From Halococcus salsus (GTDB lineage: Archaea; Halobacteriota; Halobacteria; Halobacteriales; Halococcaceae), in the NCBI RefSeq assembly GCF_009900715.1, contig NZ_JAAAJC010000003.1, positions 124,001 through 188,000 on the forward strand: a stretch of DNA of 64,000 bases, in the 5' to 3' direction. The notes beneath the pieces were generated by a model. It was not told the DNA's origin. It saw only the letters and a list, made by a program, of their open reading frames with translations, and made no database searches. Made by a program: the position numbers and the translations under genes. Positions 8,511-16,784 of the stretch are shown in pieces. Within the stretch, counting starts at the first letter, position 1. Each line of letters opens with the position of its first letter.

Positions 8511-9241
8511 TGGGGTCGATATCGGTCGCGGTGGTCGGCGCGGGGACCCCCGGTAACGTCGGCACCATCGCGCGGGCGATGAAGAACTTCGGCTTCTCGG
8601 AGCTGTTGCTCGTCGATCCTCCGGAACTCGACCCCGACGGCGAGGCCTACGGCTTCGCGGGGCACGCCCGCGAGGACGTCCTCCCGAACCACGCGGTGCT
8701 CGGCTTCGACGACCTCGTCTCGGGGTACTACACCGTCGGCTTCACCGCCATCACCGGCGAGGACGACGGCCATCCCGTCCGCTATCCGTTCAAGACGCCG
8801 GTCGAACTCCGCGAGCACCTCGCCGGCCTCGACGCCGACGTCGCGCTCGTCTTCGGGCGCGAGGGCACGGGGCTGTCGAACGCCGAGTTCGCACGGATCG
8901 ACGAGGTGTGTTCGATCCCCGCGAGCCCCGACTATCCAGTGCTCAATCTCGGCCAGGCCGCGACGGTCGCCCTCTACGAACTCCGGGAGCTGGGGCTCGC
9001 CGAGGTCCACCACCCCGACCGTCACACACGGGCCGACGAAGCCGCGCTCGGCGGGCTCTACGACCAGTTCGGGACGCTGCTGGAGACCATCGAGCACCCG
9101 CCCGAGAAACGTGCGAAGACCGCCCGGCTGTTCCGCCGGCTGCTCGGGCGCGCCCATCCCACGGGCCGGGAAGTCGCGACGCTTCGCGGTGTGCTCCGGG
9201 GCGCGATGTCGGCGGTCGAGCGAGCGCGAAACGAGGAATAG
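8510..9241 (+). CDS. trmJ: SPOUT RNA methyltransferase, TrmJ-like (tRNA 2'-O-methyltransferase)
   Basis: A 243-residue member of the SpoU/TrmH group. It opens with AVVGAGTPGNVGTIARAMKNFG (motif 1 asparagine present), has VALVFGREGTGLSN (motif 2) and ends the fold with VLNLGQAATVALYELREL (motif 3, forming the SAM-binding knot). Archaeal TrmJ methylates C32 of tRNA 2'-O position using SAM. The C-terminal helical extension (about residues 170-243) matches TrmJ better than short TrmL proteins. The TAATG overlap with the preceding gene fixes the start. Confidence 0.88.
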   Translation: MGSISVAVVGAGTPGNVGTIARAMKNFGFSELLLVDPPELDPDGEAYGFAGHAREDVLPNHAVLGFDDLVSGYYTVGFTAITGEDDGHPVRYPFKTPVELREHLAGLDADVALVFGREGTGLSNAEFARIDEVCSIPASPDYPVLNLGQAATVALYELRELGLAEVHHPDRHTRADEAALGGLYDQFGTLLETIEHPPEKRAKTARLFRRLLGRAHPTGREVATLRGVLRGAMSAVERARNEE

Positions 9242-9278
9242 CGAGAGTCGGGCACGAGGCGACCGTCGGGAGGAAGGA

Positions 9279-9962
9279 CTACAGTTCGGGCGTGGGTCGC
9301 GAGTCGGTCTCCTTGTCGGCACCGATGATCAGCGTGTTCTCGATGAGGTTACCGTGGGCGCGGCGGAACCGTTCGGAGAGCGCCTGATGGGAGATGTCGA
9401 GCTTCTCGGCGAGTGCCTCGACCGAGACGCCGCGGGGAACCTCGTAGTAGCCGTGTTCGAAGGCCGCGCTGAGCGCCTCGGACTGTTCCTCGGTGAGGCC
9501 GAACCGGCCGTGGCGCTCGCTGTCCATCTCGTAGATGGTCTTGACGTCGAGCCGGATGTCGTGTTCCTCGCAGAACTCGTAGGTTCGCGAGAGCGACTCC
9601 CGGTCGGGGAAGAGGAGCCGGAGATGCCATCGTCCATCCTCGCTGTGGGCGTTGAGGACGGTGGCCTGCTCTTCGAGGAGGGCGTGAACCACGAACTCGA
9701 CGTGGTCGATCCAGGCCATCCGGTAGAGCCACTCGTCCTCGAGGTCCGAGAGGAGTTCGACGTCCTCCACACTCGGGTCGGCGTCGAGAGCGTCTTCGAG
9801 CGTCTCGCGGTCGGAGGCGCTCGCCCAGACGAACGGCAAGACTCGCTCGGTGTCGTGGGCGACCACCCGCTCGATATCGAAGGTGGCCTCGGGAACCGCT
9901 TCGAGCGTCTCGCCCAGAACGAACGTCGAGGCGGGGATCGAGATCTCGCTAATGGTACTCAT
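9279..9962 (-). CDS. HTH-10 (Bat-like) transcriptional regulator
   Basis: A 227-residue regulator with the complete family layout: an N-terminal sensory region (residues 1-150) and a C-terminal HTH-10 domain (LTEEQSEALSAAFEHGYYE, VPRGV...LAEKLDISHQALSERFRRAH). The ATG at 9962 gives MSTISEIS, matching the start of the paralogue at 601; a longer upstream reading of 36 residues lacks similarity. The C-terminal tail continues past the HTH by about 25 residues. It is divergent from dnaJ. Target unknown. Confidence 0.88.
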   Translation of the reverse strand: MSTISEISIPASTFVLGETLEAVPEATFDIERVVAHDTERVLPFVWASASDRETLEDALDADPSVEDVELLSDLEDEWLYRMAWIDHVEFVVHALLEEQATVLNAHSEDGRWHLRLLFPDRESLSRTYEFCEEHDIRLDVKTIYEMDSERHGRFGLTEEQSEALSAAFEHGYYEVPRGVSVEALAEKLDISHQALSERFRRAHGNLIENTLIIGADKETDSRPTPEL

Positions 9963-10069
9963 TCGTCCGGAGATGGGACAGTAGCTCGTATAACCGTTTT
10001 GCTGGACGGGAGGCACGTGCCGAGGAGCCGTTCTGTTGAAGTGTCTCAAGCCGATAGTGTCCTCAACCA

Positions 10070-11257
10070 ATGAGCGAGGATTTCTACTCGGTGCTCGGCG
10101 TCTCGCGCGACGCGAGCGAGGACGAGGTCAAACAGGCCTACCGCGAGAAGGCTTCCGAGTACCACCCCGACGTCTCCGACGACCCGAACGCCGACGAGAA
10201 GTTCAAACAGGCGAAGAAGGCCAAGGAGGTGCTGACCGACGACCAGAAACGCCAGGCCTACGACCAGATGGGCCACGACCGCTTCGAGCAGGCCGAGAAA
10301 CGCGGCGGGTTCGACGGCGGTGCGGGCGGACGGGGCGGCGCTGGCGGGATGGGTGGCGGCATGGGCGGCGGCGACCCGTTCGGCGGGATGGGTGGCAACA
10401 TGGGCGGTGGCATGGGCGACATCTTCGAGCAGTTCTTCGGCGGCGGTGGCGGGCGCGGCGGCGGGCGGAACGGCCCACAGCAGGGTCGTGACCTCCGGAC
10501 GAGCCTCACCATCGAACTCGAAGAGGCCGCCGAGGGCGTCCAAAAGCAGTTCACCGTCGCCCGACCCGAGACCTGCCCGGACTGTGATGGCTCGGGCCAC
10601 CCCGAAAGCGCCGACGCCGAGACCTGTCCCGAGTGTGACGGCCAGGGCCAGACCACGCAGGTCCAACAGACCGCACTCGGACGCGTTCAGCAGACCCAGA
10701 CCTGCCGGCGCTGCGGCGGCGACGGCACCCTCTACTCCGAGTCGTGTGACACCTGCGGCGGCGACGGCCGGGTCCGCAACGAGGCCACGCTCTCGGTGGA
10801 CATCCCGGCGGGGATCGCCGACGGCCAGACCCTCCGGATGGAACGCGAGGGCGCACCCGGCGAGAACAACGGCCCGAAGGGCGACCTGCTGATCGAGGTC
10901 AGCGTCAGACAACACCCCGAGTTCGAGCGCGACGGCGACGACCTCGCCCACCGCGCCGCGATCTCCTTCCCGCAGGCCACCTTCGGAACCTCGATCGAGG
11001 TTCCCACCCTCTCGGGCACCGTCGAGATGGATATCCCGTCCGGTACCCAGAGCGGCGAGACCTTCCGGCTCGGCGGCAAGGGGATGCCCCGCCTCCGCCG
11101 ACGCGGGAAGGGCGACCTCTTCGTGAAGGTCCAAGTCGTCACCCCGGACCAACTCAACGAGGACCAGCGCGAGGCGCTCGAAGCCTTCGCCGAGGCCGGC
11201 GGCGAGGAGGTCGAGGTGGAGGAGGGCTTCTTCAAGAAGATCAAGAACTCCCTATAG
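10070..11257 (+). CDS. dnaJ: Chaperone DnaJ (Hsp40, type I)
   Basis: A 395-residue complete type I DnaJ. The J domain (1-70) has the HPD motif at residues 32-34, used to stimulate DnaK ATPase. A Gly/Met-rich linker (about 80-140) follows. The zinc domain has four CxxCxGxG-type repeats (CPDCDGSG, CPECDGQG, CRRCGGDG, CDTCGGDG), then the substrate-binding beta domains. It acts with DnaK (57139) and GrpE (59958), which lie about 47 kb away in this window rather than beside it. The region just after its stop holds a copy of the hairpin repeat family. Confidence 0.96.
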   Translation: MSEDFYSVLGVSRDASEDEVKQAYREKASEYHPDVSDDPNADEKFKQAKKAKEVLTDDQKRQAYDQMGHDRFEQAEKRGGFDGGAGGRGGAGGMGGGMGGGDPFGGMGGNMGGGMGDIFEQFFGGGGGRGGGRNGPQQGRDLRTSLTIELEEAAEGVQKQFTVARPETCPDCDGSGHPESADAETCPECDGQGQTTQVQQTALGRVQQTQTCRRCGGDGTLYSESCDTCGGDGRVRNEATLSVDIPAGIADGQTLRMEREGAPGENNGPKGDLLIEVSVRQHPEFERDGDDLAHRAAISFPQATFGTSIEVPTLSGTVEMDIPSGTQSGETFRLGGKGMPRLRRRGKGDLFVKVQVVTPDQLNEDQREALEAFAEAGGEEVEVEEGFFKKIKNSL

Positions 11258-11280
11258 AACCCCACCTCTCACACCCCCAC

Positions 11281-11560
11281 CTTTTGCTGCGGTCGTTCGG
11301 CGCTGCGCGCCTCACTCCCTGGCAAAATGTGGATCAAAGGCCTCCTCCTTCCCTCCGGTCAGTCGTCGGCCCGCTCGCTCGCTTCACTCGCTCGCGGTGC
11401 GATCACTACCCCCTCCACTCAGCACCGCTGCCGCAAACCGCACAGTACCGCCTCCGCCGAAGCCCTCGACCGCTCGCTCCGCTCGCGGTCTCGCCCTTCA
11501 TCCGCCAGGCCCGCACCGCAACCGCCACCACACCGCCACCGCGCGGCGGCCGCACCGCGA
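11281..11560 (+). repeat. Intergenic hairpin-rich repeat, copy A
   Basis: Noncoding element starting 24 bases after the dnaJ stop, same orientation. It begins CTTTTGCTGCGG, then CTCACTCCCTGGCAAAATGT (both shared with copy B), a CCGC...GCGG stem (about 11371-11397), CCGCCTCCGCCGAAGCCCTCG, a stem GACCGC (11468-11473)/GCGGTC (11485-11490), then TCGCCCTTCATCCGCCAGG and a GCACCGC-rich tail. It fills the 370-base gap between dnaJ and the next gene. Reading frames inside are of very biased composition and not genes. Confidence 0.85.
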
Positions 11561-11627
11561 CCGCCTCCGCCGCACCCGCACCACCACAACCGGGGAATTT
11601 AGGCGGGAGGCGAGCGACGGTTCGCCA

Positions 11628-12455
11628 ATGGTCCACTCCGACTGGGGCGACTGGCTCCCGCAGGCGATCGAGAACGCCGACCCCGAAGGCGTCGCGGCCT
11701 GGTATCTCGGCTGTAACGGCCTCGTGCTCACCGACGGCGAGACGACGCTGTTCGTCGATCCCTATCTGGGTACTGGGGACCCACCGCGGACCGTTCGAAT
11801 GGTCCCGATCCCGTTCGACCCCGAGGACATCGAATCCGCCGACGCGGTCTTCGCCACCCACGAACACTCCGACCACGTCGACGGCCCCTCGCAGGCCCCG
11901 ATCCTCGCGGGCACGGGCGCGAAATTCTACGCACCCGACGACAGCCTCGCCGTGGCGCACGAGAACGACTGGACCGACGAGTGGGACCTCGCGGACGACC
12001 AGCTCGTCGAGGTCTCGGAGGGCGACACCAACGAGATCGGTGAATTTACCGTGACGGTCACCCACGCCAACGACCCCGACGCGACCCACCCCGTCGGCTA
12101 CCTCATCGACCACCCGGCAGGCACCTTCTTCCACGGCGGCGACACCAAACCCGGCGACGAACTCGAACCGATCGGCGAGGAGTACGACATCGACTACGCG
12201 GTCTGTGCGTTCGGCGCGGTCGGGATGATCCTCGACAAGGAGACCCGGGAACCCAAACGAACCCGGTGGTATTCGGACGAGAACCAGGCCATCGAGGTCG
12301 CGAACCAGCTCCAGGTCGACACCCTCGTCCCCACCCACTGGGACATGTGGAAGGGCCTCACCGCGGACCCCGCCGCCCTCCACCCACACGCCCGGACGTA
12401 CGACTACCCCGAACACCTCGAGATCGTCGAGATCGGCGACCGGATCGACTACTGA
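11628..12455 (+). CDS. Metallo-beta-lactamase-fold hydrolase, UlaG-like
   Basis: A 275-residue protein starting MVHSDWGDW. Zinc ligands are visible in ATHEHSDHVD (HxHxDH motif), in FFHGGDTKPGDE and in the C-terminal PTHWDMW. The pattern WYLGCNGLVL...TTLFVDPYLGTG is typical of UlaG (L-ascorbate-6-phosphate lactonase)-type proteins. A clear paralogue lies at 28016-28897, with MVHS.WGDW, WYLGCNG and HWDMWK in common. The substrate is unknown; a lactone or cyclic phosphate is possible from family knowledge. Confidence 0.85.
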   Translation: MVHSDWGDWLPQAIENADPEGVAAWYLGCNGLVLTDGETTLFVDPYLGTGDPPRTVRMVPIPFDPEDIESADAVFATHEHSDHVDGPSQAPILAGTGAKFYAPDDSLAVAHENDWTDEWDLADDQLVEVSEGDTNEIGEFTVTVTHANDPDATHPVGYLIDHPAGTFFHGGDTKPGDELEPIGEEYDIDYAVCAFGAVGMILDKETREPKRTRWYSDENQAIEVANQLQVDTLVPTHWDMWKGLTADPAALHPHARTYDYPEHLEIVEIGDRIDY

Positions 12456-12488
12456 CCCCTGTACCACCCGGCTCGACCCCGCTGAAAG

Positions 12489-12494
12489 CTTAAG
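12489..12494 (+). promoter_or_regulatory. Putative TATA box of the coiled-coil protein gene
   Basis: CTTAAG within AAGCTTAAGG is centred about 28 bases before the ATG at 12519. Spacing fits a leaderless promoter. Confidence 0.5.
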
Positions 12495-12518
12495 GGCGTC
12501 GTACCCGATCGAACGACG

Positions 12519-13631
12519 ATGAGCAACGCAGACACGACGCCACTGGACCTCGCGGCGGACGGGGTCTCGGTCAGGAAATCGTACGAATCCGACGAGTTCC
12601 CCGTACAGGTCGTCTCGTTCGAGGTCCGTTCGGAACGCGAGGACGCCGCGAGGTTCAGGCTGGTCGACCCGGTGCCCGAGGCGGTGGCCGCCGCGGACCT
12701 CGGTTTCAACCCCAATTACGGCGGCGACCACTGGTCGGCCGGGGACGGCACCGCGGTCTTCGAGCGCCGGATCGAACCCAACGAGACCTTCAGAACCGTC
12801 TACGGGGTCCGCGACACCGACATCGACCCGGCGGCGTTCATGACCGAACCGACCCTCACCGTCGACGGAGCCGACGGGAGCGATTCGCCAGCCGAAGACG
12901 CATCCACAACGGAGACCGAAACTGGGCCGGCCCCCGAAACACCGGGCCGGGACACCAGCCAGGCCGCCCGCGACGTCATCTCGGGCGAGGGATCGGTGTC
13001 CGGCCTCGACAACGACCGCGGCGGCGTCGAGGCGGTCGACCTCTCCGGTGACGGCGATTCGGGGACGGCGACCGAAACCACCACCGCGGACTCAGCGGGT
13101 CCGGCAGGCGACGGGGCGGGGGCGGCGCTTCCCGAGGGTGGTGTCGGCGCGGTACTCGCGGCCGAACTCCGAGATGGAGACCTCAGCGAGCCCGACCGGA
13201 AGCTCCTCGCGAACGAGCTCGACGGGAACGACGCCGGCCACGAGGTTCGGGTCTCACACCTCCAGTCACGGATCAGCGACCTCGAAGCCTACACCGACGC
13301 CCTGGAGGACTTCATCGACGAGAACGGCCCGGCGCGCAAGCTGATCGAGGACATGACCGACCGGCTCGAAACCATCGAGGCCGACGTCGAGGCGCTCGAC
13401 GAACGCACCACCGAGAACGCGACCGCGATCGAGCGCCTCGACGACCACACCGAGTCGAACGCCGACGACATCGACGCGCTCGATAAGGGCGTCGCCGACA
13501 CCAACGCCGAGGTCGCCGAGACCCAGGAGTCGGTCGCCGACCTCCGCGAGGACGTCGAGGCGATCGACGACTGGCGCGAGCAGATCTCGAACGTGCTCGG
13601 TGGGGTTTCGACGGACCGGGACGAGGACTGA
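12519..13631 (+). CDS. Acidic coiled-coil protein, function unknown
   Basis: A 370-residue protein. Residues 1-110 form a compact domain with FEVRSEREDAARFRLVDPVPE and FERRIEPNETFRTVYGVRD, which looks like a beta-sandwich. A long Gly/Asp/Glu/Thr-rich linker (about 115-220) follows. The C-terminal part (about 235-360) is a long coiled coil with heptads (RISDLEAYTDALEDFIDE, DRLETIEADVEALDE). No enzymatic motif is seen. A structural or scaffold role is plausible; I do not recognise a named family. Confidence 0.75.
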   Translation: MSNADTTPLDLAADGVSVRKSYESDEFPVQVVSFEVRSEREDAARFRLVDPVPEAVAAADLGFNPNYGGDHWSAGDGTAVFERRIEPNETFRTVYGVRDTDIDPAAFMTEPTLTVDGADGSDSPAEDASTTETETGPAPETPGRDTSQAARDVISGEGSVSGLDNDRGGVEAVDLSGDGDSGTATETTTADSAGPAGDGAGAALPEGGVGAVLAAELRDGDLSEPDRKLLANELDGNDAGHEVRVSHLQSRISDLEAYTDALEDFIDENGPARKLIEDMTDRLETIEADVEALDERTTENATAIERLDDHTESNADDIDALDKGVADTNAEVAETQESVADLREDVEAIDDWREQISNVLGGVSTDRDED

Positions 13632-13755
13632 CCGAATCGGACCCCGTCCGGACGGCGGGAGGTCGTCGTTCGTGGCCGTGTCACCGACTACCGCGCGATC
13701 GATCGTCATATATATTCGTTAGTCACGACCCGAGACACGAAACCTTCTAAAGAAT

Positions 13756-13790
13756 ATTATCATGATAATTCATAACAGTTTTTTAGGCCT
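13756..13790 (+). promoter_or_regulatory. aceA promoter region with 14-base palindrome
   Basis: An AT-rich island in the 232-base gap before aceA. It holds a perfect palindrome ATTATCATGATAAT (13756-13769) and, 20 bases after the ATTATCAT octamer, TAGGCCT (13784-13790). Both words recur in the lactate permease promoter (39788-39812). An operator and/or core promoter is likely; the exact start of transcription is not visible. The leader to the ATG at 13864 would be up to about 90 bases. Confidence 0.55.
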
Positions 13791-13863
13791 CGGTCGTCGG
13801 TGGCGATGCAGACGGCGAACGGGCTCCAGCGCCCGCAGGTCCGTCGCCTCGAACACACCAACC

Positions 13864-14919
13864 ATGGAAACCCCAGCAGAACTCATCGGAGACACGGACG
13901 TCTTCACGAAGGACGTCGACAACCCCGCAGCCCGCGAGCTGCGCGAGATGCTGAACACCCAGGACTACGTCTTCGCGCCCGGGATGTACCACGCGCTCGA
14001 CGCCCGGCTCGCGGAGATGGCCGGCCACGACGCCGCCTACATGAGCGGCTACTCGACAGTCCTCGGCCAGTTCGGCTTCCCCGACCTAGAGATGGTCACG
14101 ATGACCGAGATGGTCGAGAACGCCAAACGAATGGTCGAGGCCACCCACCTCCCCGTGATCGCCGACTGTGACACGGGCTATGGCGGGATCCACAACGTCC
14201 AGCGCGCGGTCCGCGAGTACGAGAAGGTCGGCGTCGCCGCGATCCACATCGAGGACCAGGTCACGCCGAAACGATGTGGCCACATCGCGGGCAAGCAGAT
14301 CATCTCCCGCGAGGACGCCCAGGCGCGCTTCGAGGCCGCCGTCGACGCGAAACAGTCCGAGGACACGGTGATAATCGCCCGGACGGACGCCTACGGTTCG
14401 GCGAACGGCGACTGGGAGGAACACCTCGAACGCGGGCGGATCTACGCCGACGCCGGGGTGGACATCGTCTGGCCCGAGATGCCGGACCCGAGTCGGGAGG
14501 ACGCGGTGAACTACGCCGAGACGATCCACGAGACCCACCCCGACCTGAAGCTCGCGTTCAACTACTCGTCGAGCTTCGCGTGGTCCGAGGAGGACGACCC
14601 CCTCACCTTCCAGGAGCTCGGGGACCTGGGCTACAAGTACCAGTTCATCACCCTGTTCGCGCTCCACTCGGGGGCCCACGCCGCCTACGAGGACATGAAG
14701 AACCTCGCGGAGAACGCCGAACAGGGCCAGTTCGACCTGGAGGAGAAGTACATGGACCACGAGACCGAGTCCCACCACGAACTCTCGTTCGTGGACAAGT
14801 TCCAGGACATCGAGATGCGCTTCGACCCCGAGGCCCGCTCGCGGATCGAGGGCTCCGAGGGCTTCTCCGAGGACGAACGCGACCCGCTGACCGCGGAGGC
14901 CGACGGCGGCGACGACTGA
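13864..14919 (+). CDS. aceA: Isocitrate lyase
   Basis: A 351-residue enzyme of the isocitrate lyase/PEP mutase superfamily. It splits isocitrate into glyoxylate and succinate, first step of the glyoxylate bypass. Motifs include [19 protein letters not shown] (metal site), [17 protein letters not shown] (the catalytic K-R-C-G-H signature, with the cysteine present), IIARTDAY and FNYSSSFAW. Start at 13864 matches the haloarchaeal N-terminus; the alternative longer frame is not conserved-looking. Malate synthase follows 115 bases downstream, forming the complete shunt used for growth on acetate or fatty acids. Confidence 0.96.
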   Translation: METPAELIGDTDVFTKDVDNPAARELREMLNTQDYVFAPGMYHALDARLAEMAGHDAAYMSGYSTVLGQFGFPDLEMVTMTEMVENAKRMVEATHLPVIADCDTGYGGIHNVQRAVREYEKVGVAAIHIEDQVTPKRCGHIAGKQIISREDAQARFEAAVDAKQSEDTVIIARTDAYGSANGDWEEHLERGRIYADAGVDIVWPEMPDPSREDAVNYAETIHETHPDLKLAFNYSSSFAWSEEDDPLTFQELGDLGYKYQFITLFALHSGAHAAYEDMKNLAENAEQGQFDLEEKYMDHETESHHELSFVDKFQDIEMRFDPEARSRIEGSEGFSEDERDPLTAEADGGDD

Positions 14920-15034
14920 CCGGGCGCTCGCCTCGCCCGGTCTTGCCGGTGTCCCGAACCCTAAAGTAGTCGATCGACCAAGAAGGTAATCGAATCGCGA
15001 CGAAACAGCAGCGACACTCCCACCCCACAATATA

Positions 15035-16336
15035 ATGACAGAACGAAGACACGATAGGAAGTTCGTCCGGACGTTCTTCACCTCGCCGACCGCGCTCGAG
15101 GGCGAGGACGACTCCGCGAAGATGATCCGGAGCGCGAGCGGGCTCCGGGGGATGCAGGCCCCCGACGTCTGGGTGCCCGACAACGAGGACGCCACCGCAC
15201 CCTCGATGCGCGACGAGGGCGTCGAGAACATCATCGAGGTCGTCTCCGAGAACGGGGCCGACTTCCCCGGCGAGATCCACCCCCGCGTGGTCTGGCACCG
15301 CGACAGCCCCGAGACCAGATATCAGTGTCTCCAGCACCTGCTCGACCTCGCCGACCCCGCGAACGGCGCGATCGAGCACATCGATGGCTTCGTGATCCCC
15401 GAGGTCGGCGACATCGACGACTGGAAGAAAGCGGACGAGTTCCTCACCATCGTCGAGAACGAGTACGGCTTCGAGGAGGGCTCCATCGCGATGTCGGTGA
15501 TCATCGAGGCCGGCGAGTCCGAGCTCGCGATGGGGAAACTCCGCGACGAGATGGGCAAGGCCACCAACAACCTCGAACGCCTGTTCCTGTTCGTCGACGG
15601 TGAGGTCGACTACACCAAGGACATGCGCGCCATCACGCCCGCGGGCGACCTCCCGCCGTGGCCCGAACTCCGCCACAACACCTCGCGTGGGGCGAGCGCC
15701 AACGGCTGCATCGCGGTCGACGGCCCCTACGACGACATCCGCGACGTCGAGGGGTATCGCGAACGCATGACCGAGAACCAGGCCAAGGGAATGCTCGGCA
15801 TCTGGTCGCTCACCCCCGGTCAGGTTGTCGAGGCGAACACGTCCCCGCTCCCGCCGGAGGAGGGAAGCTGGCTGCTCGACGACGGCAGCGACCAGGTCGA
15901 ACTCACCGACGAGGGCGACGTGCAGGTCTACGAGGGCGACCGGGTCTCGCTCGAAGAGAGCGGCGACGAGTACGTCCTCCGCACGGGCGGCGACGAACAA
16001 CACCTCGACGAGGACGACCTCCACGAGGAGTTGCTCAACATGGTCCAGTACGTCCCGAGCATGGACGACATCGTGGACTCGATGGAGGAGTTCGAGGAAG
16101 CGAGGGACGCCGGCACCGGCGCGATCGCGATGGAGCGCGCCACGACCATCGAGATCGACGGCGTCGAGGTCGACCTGAGTACGGACCGGATGTGGGACGA
16201 GGCGACCTACCAGGCCGCGATGACACCGGTCACGCTGTTCCAGGACGTCTACGAACACCGCCCGGACCAACACGACGACCTCGCGGAGATGTACGGCGAG
16301 GACGTCGTCGAGCGCGCGGTAGAGGTCGGGACGTAA
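15035..16336 (+). CDS. aceB: Malate synthase, haloarchaeal (class H) type
   Basis: A 433-residue protein. It condenses glyoxylate with acetyl-CoA to malate. It belongs to the short haloarchaeal form, related to CitE-like aldolases rather than bacterial AceB/GlcB: FTSPTALEGED, WVPDNEDATAPSMRDEGVENI, GEIHPRVVWHRD, SVIIEAGESELAM and RLFLFVDGEVDYTKDMRAI are seen. The N-terminal barrel is followed by a C-terminal acidic region (about 285-433). Together with aceA it makes the glyoxylate shunt. The intergenic region of 115 bases shows no strong TATA box, so cotranscription with aceA is likely. Confidence 0.93.
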   Translation: MTERRHDRKFVRTFFTSPTALEGEDDSAKMIRSASGLRGMQAPDVWVPDNEDATAPSMRDEGVENIIEVVSENGADFPGEIHPRVVWHRDSPETRYQCLQHLLDLADPANGAIEHIDGFVIPEVGDIDDWKKADEFLTIVENEYGFEEGSIAMSVIIEAGESELAMGKLRDEMGKATNNLERLFLFVDGEVDYTKDMRAITPAGDLPPWPELRHNTSRGASANGCIAVDGPYDDIRDVEGYRERMTENQAKGMLGIWSLTPGQVVEANTSPLPPEEGSWLLDDGSDQVELTDEGDVQVYEGDRVSLEESGDEYVLRTGGDEQHLDEDDLHEELLNMVQYVPSMDDIVDSMEEFEEARDAGTGAIAMERATTIEIDGVEVDLSTDRMWDEATYQAAMTPVTLFQDVYEHRPDQHDDLAEMYGEDVVERAVEVGT

Positions 16337-16465
16337 GGGTCCCGTCCCGCCGCTTCGTCGGCGGTGGAGCGGTCGATCGGCCGTAACGGCTAACGACGGA
16401 GTTCCGACGGCCGCCAATAGACCTACAACGGCCGACCGACTCCGGGATCCGGAGGAGGCATTCCA

Positions 16466-16708
16466 ATGGAACCGAACGAGGAGCCCGACCTGCCACCCGA
16501 CCTCGCCGACCTCGGGGTCGGGGACGTGCTCCGCGACCGCCAGCACGATTCGTACTTCGAGGTCACCAGTATCGACGACCACGGGGTCGGGCTGTACGAC
16601 GGCGAGACCGACTTCTACGTCCCGCACGCGCTGTTCGCGACAAAGTACGGCGCACGTCTCCACCCGATCGACGAGGCCGAGAGCCTCGACCCGCCCGACT
16701 GGGCGTAA
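16466..16708 (+). CDS. Small acidic protein (80 aa), function unknown
   Basis: An 80-residue acidic protein: MEPNEEPDLPPDLADLGVGD, then VLRDRQHDSYFEVTSIDDHGVGLYDG and a C-terminal IDEAESLDPPDW. It looks like a small beta-barrel. A strong ribosome-binding site GGAGGAGG (16451-16458) sits 7 bases before the ATG, so this mRNA has a leader, unlike many in the window. Family not recognised. Confidence 0.72.
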   Translation: MEPNEEPDLPPDLADLGVGDVLRDRQHDSYFEVTSIDDHGVGLYDGETDFYVPHALFATKYGARLHPIDEAESLDPPDWA

Positions 16709-16784
16709 CCGGGGTGCGCGAAAGCTACAAGCCCCGATAGGACCTCGCTTGGAGGATGGGACAGCGGAGCCGGTGGTGAATCCG

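Noticed and set aside
11327-11602. Reading frames inside repeat copy A (and equivalents in copies B, C and D)
   Set aside because: Composition is Arg, Pro and Ala only, frames differ between copies, and the conserved part is stems and T-runs, not codons.
16749-16784. TTG start for the beta-helix protein
   Set aside because: Possible, but the ATG at 16785 has a GGTGGTGA ribosome-binding site and the added 12 residues show no conservation-like pattern.
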